The notes under the pieces: generated by a model
The model's database searches: none
What the model saw: the letters and a program-made list of their open reading frames with translations, nothing else
What the model was told of the DNA's origin: nothing
Part shown: positions 1 to 8,932 of the stretch, in pieces
Layout: every line of letters starts with the position of its first letter
Numbering within the stretch: position 1 is the first letter of the stretch
Program-made: the position numbers and the translations under genes
DNA from: Frigidibacter albus
GTDB lineage: Bacteria; Pseudomonadota; Alphaproteobacteria; Rhodobacterales; Rhodobacteraceae
Reading direction: 5' to 3'
Assembly: GCF_009908165.1 (NCBI RefSeq)
Contig: NZ_JAAAUC010000007.1
Location: forward strand, 62,001-126,000
Length of the DNA stretch: 64,000 bases

Positions 1-383
1 CGGTGGTGGGCATCACCCGCGGTGGCCTCGTGCCGGCGATGATCGTCAGCCGCGAGCTGGACATCCGGGTCGTCGATACGATCAGCGTGAAAAGCTACAG
101 CCATCAGGCGCAGAAGGATGCGGTGGTGACGAAAAGCCCGCAGGCCGAGCTGATGGGCGATGGCACCGGCATCCTGGTCGTCGATGATCTGGTCGATACC
201 GGCAAGACGCTGGAGCTGGTTCGCAGCCTCTATCCCAAGGCGCATTTCGCCACGGTCTATTCCAAGCCGCAGGGTCGCAAGCAGGTGGATACCTTCGTGA
301 CCGAGGTCAGCCAGGATACCTGGATCTTCTTCCCCTGGGACATGGCGCTGCAATATGTGCAGCCGTTCCGCGGGGCGGACTGA
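1..383 (+). CDS. gpt: Xanthine-guanine phosphoribosyltransferase (5' partial)
   Basis: The gene is cut by the window start, and only the C-terminal ~126 residues are visible. It transfers phosphoribose from PRPP to xanthine or guanine in purine salvage. The PRPP-binding loop [11 protein letters not shown] lies at about visible residues 59-69. The order GGLVP, then that loop, then YPKAHF, then a C-terminal WIFFPWDM matches Gpt of enterobacteria, including its length after the loop. The true start is upstream of the window; the GTG codons near base 3 are internal. The stop at 381-383 is followed by tandem G/C hairpins. Assignment to Gpt rather than Hpt rests on the C-terminal PWDM segment. Confidence 0.9.
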   Translation, partial: VVGITRGGLVPAMIVSRELDIRVVDTISVKSYSHQAQKDAVVTKSPQAELMGDGTGILVVDDLVDTGKTLELVRSLYPKAHFATVYSKPQGRKQVDTFVTEVSQDTWIFFPWDMALQYVQPFRGAD

Positions 384-421
384 CAGCAGCGGGGGCCAGA
401 AGCGGAGGGCATTCCCCGCAC

Positions 422-483
422 AGGCCAAGGCAGCGGGGGCCAGCCCCCGCACAGGTCAAGGCAGCGGGGGCCAGCCCCCGCAC
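422..483. repeat. Two tandem 31-bp units, each a G/C hairpin
   Basis: A 31-bp unit occurs at 422-452 and again directly at 453-483 with one mismatch. Each copy contains GCGGGGG and CCCCCGC arms around a 4-nt CCAG loop. A degenerate third unit precedes them (about 387-421). The position just after the gpt stop suggests a transcript-end or attenuating structure, though no T tract follows. Confidence 0.7.
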
Positions 484-511
484 CCCCGGGATATTTCACC
501 CAGCAAGAAAC
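483..511 (+). repeat. Intergenic GATATTT element, AGCAAGAA-tail type (copy 1)
   Basis: CCCCCGGGATATTTC is followed by CCAGCAAGAAAC. It belongs to a dispersed family in this window consisting of a G/C-rich hairpin, GATATTTN and an A/G-rich tail. It lies between gpt and the aminotransferase gene, whose start is only 15 nt further on. Confidence 0.7.
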
Positions 512-525
512 ACAGGTGCGCCCCG

Positions 526-1704
526 ATGATCCACCCGCTGAACCCCGCGATGGAAGCGACGTTCCTGCCTCCGGTGATGGAGGCGCGGCGCTGGCTCGAT
601 GGGATGGTGTTTCCCGAAGGGCGGCCGCTGATCAATGTCAGCCAGGCGGCACCGGTCGATCCGCCCCCCCTGGCGCTGCGGCAGGAGATTGCGCGGGCGG
701 CGCTCGAGGATCCGGCGGCGCATCTTTATGGGCCGGTGCTGGGGCTGCCGGCGTTGCGGGCCGAGGTGGCGGCGCAGTGGTCAGCGGCCTATGGCGGCGT
801 GGTGGCGCCGGATCAGGTGGCGATCACCCAGGGCTGCAATCAGGCGTTCTGCGCGGTGATGTCCACGCTCGCCGGCGCCGGGGATGAGGTGATCCTGCCG
901 ACCCCGTGGTATTTCAACCACAAGATGTGGCTGGACATGCAGGGCGTCGGGGCGGTGCCGCTGGCGACGGGGGACGGGCTGATCCCAGACCCCGAGGCGG
1001 CGGCGCAGCTGATCGGGCCGCGGACCCGGGCCATCGTGCTGGTCAGCCCCAACAATCCGGGCGGCGTGGAATATCCGGCGGAGGTACTGCGCGCCTTCCA
1101 CGATCTGGCGCAGTCCCGCGGGATCGCGCTGGTTGTGGACGAGACCTACCGCGATTTCGACAGCCGCAGCGGCGCGCCGCATGACCTGTTCACCGATCCG
1201 GATTGGGCGGGCACGCTGATCCAGCTTTACAGCTTCTCCAAGGCCTACCGGCTGACCGGGCACCGGGTGGGGGCGATCACCGCCAGTGCCGCGCGGCTGG
1301 CGCAGGTGGAGAAGTTCCTCGACACCGTCGCCATCTGCCCCGGCCAGCTTGGCCAGATCGCGGCCTTGTGGGGGATGCGCAATCTGCGCGGCTGGGTGGC
1401 AGGCGAGCGGCTGGAGATTCTGGCGCGGCGCGCGGCGATGGTGCAGGGCTTTGCCCGGCTGGAGGGCTGGCGGCTGCTGGGCTGCGGCGCCTATTTCGCC
1501 TATGTCGAGCATCCGCACCCGCTGCCCTCGCCCGCCTTCGCACGGGCGCTGGTGCGTGAGGCGGGCGTGCTGCTGCTGCCGGGCACCATGTTCATGCCTG
1601 CCGAGGACCCGGCGGGCGCGCGGCAGTTGCGTATCGCTTTTGCCAATGTCGATGCTGCCGGGATCGGCGCGCTGTTCGACCGGCTGGAGCGGCTGGCCTT
1701 CTGA
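526..1704 (+). CDS. Class I/II PLP-dependent aminotransferase
   Basis: This is a 392-residue fold-type I aminotransferase. Visible PLP features are SPNNPGG (about residues 174-180), VVDETY with the pyridine-binding Asp206, and the Schiff-base lysine K239 in SFSKAYRLTGHRVG, followed by R247. The ATG at 526 is chosen because upstream sequence in frame translates the repeat region with no homology-like features. The amino-acid substrate cannot be read from sequence; aspartate/aromatic-type and alanine-type enzymes share these motifs. It is monocistronic in appearance, lying between gpt and the PpiD-like gene. Confidence 0.88.
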   Translation: MIHPLNPAMEATFLPPVMEARRWLDGMVFPEGRPLINVSQAAPVDPPPLALRQEIARAALEDPAAHLYGPVLGLPALRAEVAAQWSAAYGGVVAPDQVAITQGCNQAFCAVMSTLAGAGDEVILPTPWYFNHKMWLDMQGVGAVPLATGDGLIPDPEAAAQLIGPRTRAIVLVSPNNPGGVEYPAEVLRAFHDLAQSRGIALVVDETYRDFDSRSGAPHDLFTDPDWAGTLIQLYSFSKAYRLTGHRVGAITASAARLAQVEKFLDTVAICPGQLGQIAALWGMRNLRGWVAGERLEILARRAAMVQGFARLEGWRLLGCGAYFAYVEHPHPLPSPAFARALVREAGVLLLPGTMFMPAEDPAGARQLRIAFANVDAAGIGALFDRLERLAF

Positions 1705-1789
1705 GCCTTCGCGCCGCGCGGAGCCTTGCCCCGGAACGGCCGAACCCGTAAACAGCCCGGAACGGTTGGATAATGTGCAGGGGATGGGC

Positions 1790-3652
1790 ATGGCAAAGGG
1801 ACTTCGGCGCAAGGGTGCCAACACCGTCGTCTGGCTGCTGATGGCCATGCTGATCCTGGGCCTTGGCGGCTTTGGGGTGACGAGCTTCGGCGGCGCGACG
1901 CAGAGCGTGGCCACGGTCGGGGACCGCGAGGTGGACGTCAACGATTACGCCCGCGCCCTGCGCGCTGAGGTGGATGCGCTGTCGGCACAGTTCGGCCAGC
2001 CGATCAGCCTTGCGCAGGCCCAGGCCTTCGGCCTTGACCAGGGCGTGCGCGCCCGGCTGATCGCCGGGGCGGCGATGGATGTCGAAGCGGACCGGATCGG
2101 GCTGTCGGCCGGCGACGGGCAGGTGCGCGACCAGATCATCGGCGCCAGCACCTTCCGCGGCATCGACGGCCAGTTCGACCGCGAGCTGTATACGCTGGCG
2201 CTGCGCCAGCAGGGCCTGACCGAAACCGAATTCGAAGCCGAATTGCGCGACGAGGCGGCGCGGGTGCTGCTGCAGGGCGCGGTGGCGGGCGGGATCGCCG
2301 CGCCGGCGGCCTATGTCGAGGCGATTGCCACCTGGGCCGGCGAGGCGCGCGGCTTTGACCATGTGGTGCTGACGGCGGATCTGCTGACCGAGCCGGTCCC
2401 GGAGCCGACCGATGACCAGCTTGTCGCCTTCCACGCCGGGAACCCTGCCCCCTTCACCGCGCCCGAGACCCGCGTGCTGTCCTATGCCTGGCTCTCGCCC
2501 GAGGCGATGCTGGACGAGGTGCCCATGGACGAGGCGGCACTGCGCGCGGAATACGACGCACGGATTGCGGAATTCGTGCAGCCGGAGCGGCGGATGGTGG
2601 AGCAGCTGGTGTTCGGGACCGAGGAAGAGGCGGCGACCGCCAAGGCGCGGATCGATGCGGGCGATGTCAGCTTTGAACAGCTGGTCAACGAACGCGGCCT
2701 GGCCCTGCAGGATGTAGACCTGGGCGAGGTGACGCAAGCCGAGCTTGGCGCTGCGGGCGAAGGTGTGTTCGCGCTGGAGGCCACCGGCGTTGTCGGGCCG
2801 CTGCCATCCGATCTGGGCCCGGCGCTTTATGCGATGAACGCGATCCTGCTGGCGCAGGAGGTCAGCTTCGAGGAGGCGCAGGACAGCCTGTCCGAAGAGG
2901 TGGCGCTGGACCGCGCCCGCCGGATGATCGCCGACCGCGCGCAGGAGCTTGATGACCTCTTGGCTGGCGGTGCCACGCTGCAGGAGCTGGCAGCCGAGGC
3001 GGGGATGGAGTTTGGCACGGTCGAGGTGACCGCCGAGGGCGGCGAGGGACTTGCCGCCTATATCGAGGTCCGCGAGGTCGCGCTGGCCGCAACCCCGGAT
3101 GACTTCCCCGAACTGCATGAGATGGAAGATGGCGGCGTCTTCGCGCTGCAGCTTGACGAGGTGCGCGAGCCGACGCTGCGGCCACTGGCCGAGGTGCGTG
3201 AGCAGGCGACGGCGCTGTGGATCGAGGCCGAAACCTCCAGCCGCCTGCTGACCGAGGCCGAGGCGCTCGCCGCCGCGCCCGACCTTGCCGCCGCGGCCGC
3301 CGACCGCGGGCTGGAGGTGACGGACGTTGCCCCGATCACCCGCGACGGCTTTGTCGAGGGGCTGCCCGAGGGCGGCGTCGAGGCGGTGTTCGAGATGGCC
3401 GAGGGCGAGACCCGCGCCTTGGCGGGCGACGGCACCGACGGTGCCTCGGCCCATGTGGTGCGGCTGACTTCCGTCGCACTGCCGGCCGCCGAGGACGAGG
3501 CCGCAGCGCAGATGCGCACCGCGCTCGACACCCAGGCGCGCCAGGGCATCGCGCAGGACGCGCTGGAGCTGTTCACCCGCGCCATCGAGGACGAGGCCGG
3601 CGTGACGCTGAACCAGTCCGCGATCAACGCCGTCCACGCCCAGATGCCGTAA
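1790..3652 (+). CDS. PpiD/SurA-like peptidyl-prolyl isomerase, membrane anchored
   Basis: This is a 620-residue periplasmic folding factor. A basic N-terminus (KGLRRKG) is followed by one transmembrane helix at about residues 12-31. Then come a SurA-N-like helical region and a parvulin-like segment at about 260-380 (preceded by APETRVLSYAW, with ERRMVEQLVF). The C-terminal half is Ala/Glu-rich. This architecture is that of PpiD, which assists outer-membrane protein folding. An alternative ATG lies two codons upstream (1784). The ATG at 1790 has a better-spaced GGGG. Parvulin catalytic residues look poorly conserved, so it may act mainly as a chaperone. It sits directly upstream of trpE. Confidence 0.82.
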   Translation: MAKGLRRKGANTVVWLLMAMLILGLGGFGVTSFGGATQSVATVGDREVDVNDYARALRAEVDALSAQFGQPISLAQAQAFGLDQGVRARLIAGAAMDVEADRIGLSAGDGQVRDQIIGASTFRGIDGQFDRELYTLALRQQGLTETEFEAELRDEAARVLLQGAVAGGIAAPAAYVEAIATWAGEARGFDHVVLTADLLTEPVPEPTDDQLVAFHAGNPAPFTAPETRVLSYAWLSPEAMLDEVPMDEAALRAEYDARIAEFVQPERRMVEQLVFGTEEEAATAKARIDAGDVSFEQLVNERGLALQDVDLGEVTQAELGAAGEGVFALEATGVVGPLPSDLGPALYAMNAILLAQEVSFEEAQDSLSEEVALDRARRMIADRAQELDDLLAGGATLQELAAEAGMEFGTVEVTAEGGEGLAAYIEVREVALAATPDDFPELHEMEDGGVFALQLDEVREPTLRPLAEVREQATALWIEAETSSRLLTEAEALAAAPDLAAAAADRGLEVTDVAPITRDGFVEGLPEGGVEAVFEMAEGETRALAGDGTDGASAHVVRLTSVALPAAEDEAAAQMRTALDTQARQGIAQDALELFTRAIEDEAGVTLNQSAINAVHAQMP

Positions 3653-3654
3653 CG

Positions 3655-3679
3655 GCAGGGCCGGGCGCGCCCGGCCTGC
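3655..3679 (+). terminator. Strong G/C hairpin between the PpiD-like gene and trpE
   Basis: GCAGGGCCGGGC pairs with GCCCGGCCTGC with a single bulge. It starts 2 nt after the PpiD-like stop codon. No T run follows, so it is either a weak terminator or an mRNA-stabilising stem ahead of trpE. Confidence 0.4.
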
Positions 3680-3725
3680 TTCCCCAGACCCAAGGCCGTT
3701 CATCGGCAATCCAAGGACAAGTCCC

Positions 3726-5237
3726 GTGGCCCTGACCCCTTCCTTCGCCGAATTCGAAGCCGGATATGATGCGGGGAAGAACCAGCTGGTCTGGACACGT
3801 CTGGCCGCCGATCTCGATACGCCGGTCTCGCTGATGCTGAAACTGGCCGAGGCCGGGCCGCTGTCCTTCATGCTGGAAAGCGTGACCGGGGGCGAGGTGC
3901 GCGGGCGCTACTCCGTCGTGGGCATGAAGCCCGACCTGATCTGGGAATGCCGCGGCACGCAGGCCCGCATCAACCGGCAGGCGCGCTTCGATGCCGCCGG
4001 GTTCGAGGATCAGGAGGGCCACCCGCTCGACCTGCTGCGCGCGCTGCTGGCCGAGATCCATATCGACATGCCGGCCGGACTGCCGCCGATTGCCGCCGGC
4101 CTGTTCGGCTATCTCGGCTATGACATGATCCGTCTGGTCGAGCATCTGCCGAACATCAACCCCGACCCGATCGGCGTGCCCGATGCGATGCTGCTGCGCC
4201 CTTCGGTGGTGGCGGTGCTGGACGGGGTCAAGGGCGAGGTGACGGTGCTGGCGCCGGCCTGGGCCAGTTCGGGCCTTTCGGCCCGCGCCGCCTATGCGCA
4301 GGCGGCCGAGCGGGTGATGGACGCGGTGCGCGACCTCGACCGCCAGCCGGCCAGCGACAGCCGCAGCCTTGGCGAGGCGACGGTGGTGGGCGCGCCGGTG
4401 TCGAACTTCACCAAGGACGGCTACAAGGCCGCGGTCGAGAAGGCGAAGGACTACATCCGCGCCGGCGACATCTTTCAGGTGGTTCCCAGCCAGCGCTGGA
4501 CCCAGGACTTTCCGCTGCCGCCCTTCGCGCTCTACCGGAGCCTGCGCCGCACCAACCCCTCGCCCTTCATGTTCTTCCTGAACATGGGCGGCTTCCAGAT
4601 CATCGGCGCGAGCCCCGAGATCCTGGTGCGGCTGCGCGACGGCGAGGTGACGGTGCGCCCGATTGCTGGCACGCGGCCGCGCGGCGCGACGCCGGAAGAG
4701 GACCGCGCGCTGGAGGCGGATCTGCTGTCGGACCCGAAGGAACTGGCCGAGCATCTGATGCTGCTCGACCTCGGGCGCAACGATGTCGGCCGGGTGGCGA
4801 AGATCGGCACCGTGCATCCGACCGAGAAATTCGTGATCGAGCGCTATTCGCACGTGATGCACATCGTGTCGAACGTCGTCGGCCAGATCGCGGAGGGCGA
4901 GGACGCGCTGTCGGCGCTGCTGGCGGGCCTGCCGGCGGGCACCGTGTCGGGCGCGCCCAAGGTCCGGGCGATGGAGATCATCGACGAGCTGGAGCCGGAA
5001 AAGCGCGGCGTCTATGGCGGCGGCGCGGGCTATTTCTCGGCCAGTGGCGAGATGGACATGTGCATCGCCCTGCGCACCGCGGTGCTGAAGGACGGCAAGC
5101 TCTACGTGCAGTCGGGCGGCGGCGTCGTCTATGACAGCGCCCCCGAGGCGGAATGGCTGGAGACGGTGAACAAGAGCCGGGCGCTGATGCGTGCGGCCGA
5201 GGATGCCGGGGTGTTCGTGCGGCGCGGGAACGGCTGA
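3726..5237 (+). CDS. trpE: Anthranilate synthase component I
   Basis: TrpE has 503 residues and converts chorismate plus ammonia (supplied by TrpG) to anthranilate, the first tryptophan-specific step. The N-terminal regulatory domain holds the tryptophan-binding LES motif (about residues 50-52, in SFMLESV). The C-terminal chorismate-binding domain (about 225-490) contains IAGTRPRG, DLGRNDVGRV, and GGAGYFSASGEMD. The start is a GTG; no in-frame ATG lies before conserved sequence. Unlike enteric bacteria, trpE is separated from trpG by a gene on the opposite strand (5321-7090). I found no Trp-rich leader peptide upstream. Confidence 0.97.
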   Translation: MALTPSFAEFEAGYDAGKNQLVWTRLAADLDTPVSLMLKLAEAGPLSFMLESVTGGEVRGRYSVVGMKPDLIWECRGTQARINRQARFDAAGFEDQEGHPLDLLRALLAEIHIDMPAGLPPIAAGLFGYLGYDMIRLVEHLPNINPDPIGVPDAMLLRPSVVAVLDGVKGEVTVLAPAWASSGLSARAAYAQAAERVMDAVRDLDRQPASDSRSLGEATVVGAPVSNFTKDGYKAAVEKAKDYIRAGDIFQVVPSQRWTQDFPLPPFALYRSLRRTNPSPFMFFLNMGGFQIIGASPEILVRLRDGEVTVRPIAGTRPRGATPEEDRALEADLLSDPKELAEHLMLLDLGRNDVGRVAKIGTVHPTEKFVIERYSHVMHIVSNVVGQIAEGEDALSALLAGLPAGTVSGAPKVRAMEIIDELEPEKRGVYGGGAGYFSASGEMDMCIALRTAVLKDGKLYVQSGGGVVYDSAPEAEWLETVNKSRALMRAAEDAGVFVRRGNG

Positions 5238-5257
5238 GGAAGCGCCCTTGGCCGGCG

Positions 5258-5309
5258 CCGGGGGTTTCACACCCCCGGACCCCCGTGGGATATTTGCGCC
5301 AGCAAGAAG
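5258..5309 (+). repeat. Intergenic GATATTT element, AGCAAGAAG-tail type (copy 2)
   Basis: A hairpin CCGGGGGT / ACCCCCGG (5258-5265 and 5271-5278, loop TTCAC) is followed by GATATTTG and CGCCAGCAAGAAG at 5289-5309. It lies between the convergent trpE and polysaccharide-deacetylase genes. Confidence 0.75.
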
Positions 5310-5320
5310 CCTGACAGGGC

Positions 5321-7090
5321 TTAGAAGTCCCGCATCAGCACCGCAGAGAGCGGGGCCAGGGTGACGGCGCGGCTTTGGCTGACGGCCCAGTCGAGGATCG
5401 CGGCCAACGTCTCGGGCCTTGTACTGGCGGTCACCACCACCGCGCCGCTGCGGGTCGCCTCGAAGGCGGCGCGGTCGAGGTAGCGGCCGATGACGGGGGC
5501 GGTTTCCTGTTCGGCATCGAGGCGGCGGAACACCTGCGCCTGCGGCACCGAGGCGGCCGCGGCCAGCTGCGCGGCGGGATTGAGGCCGATATCCCAGGTC
5601 AGCAGGCCATGCCCCTCCTCGCCCGCCAGCAGCATCAGCTGCTCGGCCAGACGGCGGTCGTTCTGCAGGCGCGCGGCGGGCGCGTCGAGCACCGCCACGG
5701 CCTCGGGCAGCGTCTGCATGAAGGCCTGCCAGGAGACTTCCAGATCCGACGGCGTTGCGCCGCGCGGCAGGCCAGCGAGGATCGCCACCTCCTGCCCCGC
5801 GGCGCGGTGGGCGCGGGCCGCCTCGGCGGCGCCGGGGGCGGCAGGGTCGAGCGCGATGGTCACCGGGAAGGGCAGATCGGCCAGCAGATCCGCGGCGATG
5901 GCGGGGCCAGCATTGGGGCCGGAGCGGTCGTCGATCAGCACGATGGCCAGCAGCGGCGCCTCGGGGGCGGCGGTGAAGGCAGCCGCATGGGCGGCGAGGG
6001 CCGGAAGCGCCTCGGGGGCAAGCTCGGCGGGCGGCTCGGCGCCCGGCAGCGGGCCGGGAAGCACGGCATCGCCGATCTTGGGCAGCTGGTTGACCCTGAT
6101 GCCCGTCGCCTGGCGGAAACCGGGCTCCGGGGCGGGTCGAGGCAGGGTGCGGGCGGGTTCGGCCGGTTCAGGCTGGGGCGCCGGATCGGCTTCGGCAATG
6201 GCCTCGGGCGCCGGCTCTGTCGCAGCGGCGTCGGGAGCGGACTCACGCGCCGGCGTCACCGGCAGCGCAGGTTCGGCGCCGCGCTGCGGGAGCGGCTGGA
6301 CGAGGCCGGGAGCGCTGGCCTCGGGGCGCGGTGCGGTCGGGGCCGCGGCGATGGCGCCGGAGGTTTCGGGCGGGCTCGCAGGCGCCATCGGCGCGGCCGG
6401 GGCGGCGCTGGCCGAGGGTTGCGGCGCGGACGCGGCATCGAGACCGGCGCTGGTGGGGACGTCCGGGGCCGCCGCGGCGGGGCGCGGTGCCGGGGTGGCG
6501 GACGGCGCGGCTTCCGTGGCGGGGAGCGCCGGGGAGACGTCGGGCGCCTCGCGGGCGAACTCGCTGCCATAGGGAGTGGGGATCAGGCTGGCGACGGGGG
6601 CGGAGGCTTCGGCGGCGGAGGGGCGGGCATCGTCGGCGGCTGCCGTGGACTCGCTTGCGACCTCGGCGCCAGGCTCGGATGCCGGCTCGCCCGAAGCAGC
6701 CACGTCATCGTCACCTGGGGCGGGCGGTGCGGCACCGACCACGGCCGGGACCTGCGGGGCATCACCCGCGGGATCGACCGGCGCGGCCTGCACAGGCGCC
6801 TCCCCCACCCCGCCCGGCGCCTGCGGCGCGGCGGCGAGGCCCGGCGGCAGGTCCGGCGCGGCGGGCATCGGTTCGGGCAGCGCAGGGCCGTCTTCGGCGG
6901 CCTGCGGCGCGGCAAGGGTCGGGGCGAGGTCGGGGGAGACCTCGGGCGCGGCGGGGGCCAGGGCAGCGGGCTCCGCCTCCGCCATCTCCCCCTGCGGCGC
7001 GGGCGCGGCGAGCGACAGCACCACCAGCAGCAGCGCCGAGGCGAGCATGCCCCAGATCGCCCCGAATATCACGCCCCTGCCCAGACCCAT
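5321..7090 (-). CDS. Divergent polysaccharide deacetylase family protein (YibQ-type)
   Basis: This is a 589-residue envelope protein. One N-terminal transmembrane helix (about residues 7-29) is followed by a ~340-residue low-complexity linker dominated by Ala, Pro and Glu. A C-terminal domain starts at about 378 with LLAIVLIDDRSGPNAG and contains FPVTIALDP and GHGLLTWDIG. This is the pattern of the divergent polysaccharide deacetylase (DUF610/YibQ) fold. Catalytic activity is not demonstrated in the family as a whole. The start at 7090 is chosen because it opens with the membrane helix; sequence further upstream has no protein character. It is transcribed against the trp genes and shares the 7091-7337 intergenic with trpG. 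Confidence 0.8.
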   Translation of the reverse strand: MGLGRGVIFGAIWGMLASALLLVVLSLAAPAPQGEMAEAEPAALAPAAPEVSPDLAPTLAAPQAAEDGPALPEPMPAAPDLPPGLAAAPQAPGGVGEAPVQAAPVDPAGDAPQVPAVVGAAPPAPGDDDVAASGEPASEPGAEVASESTAAADDARPSAAEASAPVASLIPTPYGSEFAREAPDVSPALPATEAAPSATPAPRPAAAAPDVPTSAGLDAASAPQPSASAAPAAPMAPASPPETSGAIAAAPTAPRPEASAPGLVQPLPQRGAEPALPVTPARESAPDAAATEPAPEAIAEADPAPQPEPAEPARTLPRPAPEPGFRQATGIRVNQLPKIGDAVLPGPLPGAEPPAELAPEALPALAAHAAAFTAAPEAPLLAIVLIDDRSGPNAGPAIAADLLADLPFPVTIALDPAAPGAAEAARAHRAAGQEVAILAGLPRGATPSDLEVSWQAFMQTLPEAVAVLDAPAARLQNDRRLAEQLMLLAGEEGHGLLTWDIGLNPAAQLAAAASVPQAQVFRRLDAEQETAPVIGRYLDRAAFEATRSGAVVVTASTRPETLAAILDWAVSQSRAVTLAPLSAVLMRDF

Positions 7091-7337
7091 GCCTGCCCCC
7101 TTACCAGCCCCGCTGCACCACGCGGCGCCGGGATCTTGCCATTCCTGCGGCCCCGGGGGGCCGATTGTCTGCCGCATTCTGCGTCCGTCGCCGCAAGCTG
7201 CGCAAGCCCTCGCCGCGGCAGCCAGCAGCCAAGCGCCCTTGACCCCGGCGGCCCCGCGGGGGCATCTATAGCCGGACCCGCCGCAAGGTGCATCCCCCTT
7301 GCCCACCAGACCCCGACCCCAGACGAAAGCGCGCCCG

Positions 7338-7919
7338 ATGCTTCTGCTCATCGACAACTATGACAGCTTTACCTACAACCTCGTGCATTATCTGGGCGAG
7401 CTTGGTGCCGAGGTTCTGGTGCGCCGCAATGACGCGCTCGACGTGCAGCAGGCGATGGCGCTGAACCCCTCGGCGATCGTGCTGAGCCCCGGCCCCTGCG
7501 ATCCGGCGCAGGCGGGGATCTGCCTGGCGCTGACCGCCGCTGCCGCCGAAACCCGCACGCCGCTGCTGGGGGTCTGCCTCGGGCACCAGACCATTGGCGA
7601 GGCGTTCGGCGGCAAGGTGATCCGCGCCCCGCAGATCGTGCATGGCAAGATGGGCACCGTGATCCATGAGGGCAAAGGCGTGTTCCGCGGCCTGCCCTCG
7701 CCCTTCCAGGCCACGCGCTATCACTCGCTGATGGTGGAGCGGAGCAGCCTGCCGGGCTGCCTCGAGATCACCGCCGAGGTCGAGGATGGCACGATCATGG
7801 GCCTGCGCCACCGCGAACTGCCGATCGAGGGCGTGCAGTTCCACCCCGAGAGCATCGCCAGCGAGCATGGCCACCAGATCCTGCGCAACTTCCTTGACCT
7901 TGCGGCGGTGCCGGCATGA
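7338..7919 (+). CDS. trpG: Anthranilate synthase component II (glutamine amidotransferase)
   Basis: TrpG has 193 residues and supplies ammonia from glutamine to TrpE. It is a class I glutamine amidotransferase with nucleophile Cys80 in LLGVCLGHQ and the His169/Glu171 pair in VQFHPES. The HSLMVE segment is typical of TrpG/PabA. It starts at the ATG opening [13 protein letters not shown]. Its stop overlaps the trpD start by 4 nt (ATGA), indicating translational coupling. The protein could also serve PabB in folate synthesis, as in some bacteria. Confidence 0.97.
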   Translation: MLLLIDNYDSFTYNLVHYLGELGAEVLVRRNDALDVQQAMALNPSAIVLSPGPCDPAQAGICLALTAAAAETRTPLLGVCLGHQTIGEAFGGKVIRAPQIVHGKMGTVIHEGKGVFRGLPSPFQATRYHSLMVERSSLPGCLEITAEVEDGTIMGLRHRELPIEGVQFHPESIASEHGHQILRNFLDLAAVPA

Positions 7920-8932
7920 GCGACCGGCTGAAGCCGATGCTGGGGCCCGCCTGCGACCGCCCGCTGACCGAGGCCGAGGCGACGACGGCCTTCGAGGCGC
8001 TGTTCGAGGGTGAGGCGACCCCGGCGCAGATCGGCGGCTTCCTGCTGGCGCTGCGCAGCCGCGGCGAGACGGTGGCCGAGATCACCGCCGCCGCCCGCGT
8101 CATGCGCAGCAAATGCGTGGCGGTGACGGCGCCCGCGGGGGCAATGGACATCGTCGGCACGGGGGGCGATGGCAAGGGCACGCTGAACATCTCGACCGCG
8201 ACCGCCTTCGTGGTGGCGGGGGCCGGGGTACCGGTGGCCAAGCATGGCAACCGGAACCTCTCGTCCAAATCGGGGGCGGCGGATGCGCTGTCGGCCATGG
8301 GCATCAATGTGATGGTCGGGCCGGAGGTGGTGGAACGGGCGCTGACCGAATGCGGCATCGGCTTCATGATGGCGCCGATGCACCATCCCGCGATGCGCCA
8401 TGTGATGGGTCCGCGCACCGAGATCGGCACCCGCACCGTGTTCAACCTGCTGGGGCCCCTGACCAATCCGGCGGGGGTGAAGCGCCAGCTGACCGGCGCC
8501 TTCTCGCGCGATTGGATCCGGCCGATGGCCGAGGTTCTGGGCGCGCTTGGCTCCGACCGGGCCTGGCTGGTGCATGGCGGCGATGGCACCGATGAGCTGT
8601 CGATCTGCGGCGTCAGCTGGGTCGCGGCGCTGGAGGACGGCGCGGTGAGCGAGTTCGAGCTGCACCCCGAGGAGGCCGGCCTGCCGGTGCATCCGTTCGA
8701 GGCGATCCTCGGCGGGATGCCGGCAGAGAATGCGGTGGCGTTCCGGGCGCTGCTTGCGGGCGCGCCGGGGGCTTACCGCGATGCCGTGCTGCTGAACGCC
8801 GCCGCGGCGCTGGTGGTGGCAGAGCGGGCTGTGAGCCTCAAGGAGGGCGTGGAGCTGGCGGTGGAGAGCATCGACAGCGGTGCCGCTGCCGCACGCGTGG
8901 CGGCGCTGGCGGCCTTGTCGCCGCTGGCATGA
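7916..8932 (+). CDS. trpD: Anthranilate phosphoribosyltransferase
   Basis: TrpD has 338 residues and joins anthranilate to PRPP. It contains the glycine-rich PRPP loop [14 protein letters not shown] (residues 81-94) and KHGNR (109-113), both diagnostic. Full length for the family. It overlaps trpG by 4 nt and its own stop overlaps the ung start by 4 nt (ATGA), so trpG-trpD-ung reads as one coupled unit. Confidence 0.97.
   Translation: MSDRLKPMLGPACDRPLTEAEATTAFEALFEGEATPAQIGGFLLALRSRGETVAEITAAARVMRSKCVAVTAPAGAMDIVGTGGDGKGTLNISTATAFVVAGAGVPVAKHGNRNLSSKSGAADALSAMGINVMVGPEVVERALTECGIGFMMAPMHHPAMRHVMGPRTEIGTRTVFNLLGPLTNPAGVKRQLTGAFSRDWIRPMAEVLGALGSDRAWLVHGGDGTDELSICGVSWVAALEDGAVSEFELHPEEAGLPVHPFEAILGGMPAENAVAFRALLAGAPGAYRDAVLLNAAAALVVAERAVSLKEGVELAVESIDSGAAAARVAALAALSPLA

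Noticed and set aside
422-483. CRISPR array
   Set aside because: Two adjacent 31-bp units without spacers are a tandem duplication; nothing else in the window has repeat-spacer periodicity.
3653-3725. Trp attenuator before trpE
   Set aside because: There is a strong hairpin, but no leader peptide with clustered Trp codons and no alternative stem.
1592-3871. Long open frame on the minus strand across the PpiD-like gene
   Set aside because: It is a shadow of the plus-strand gene in GC-rich DNA; composition is Arg/Gly/His-rich and shows no family motif, while the plus strand encodes a clear membrane chaperone.
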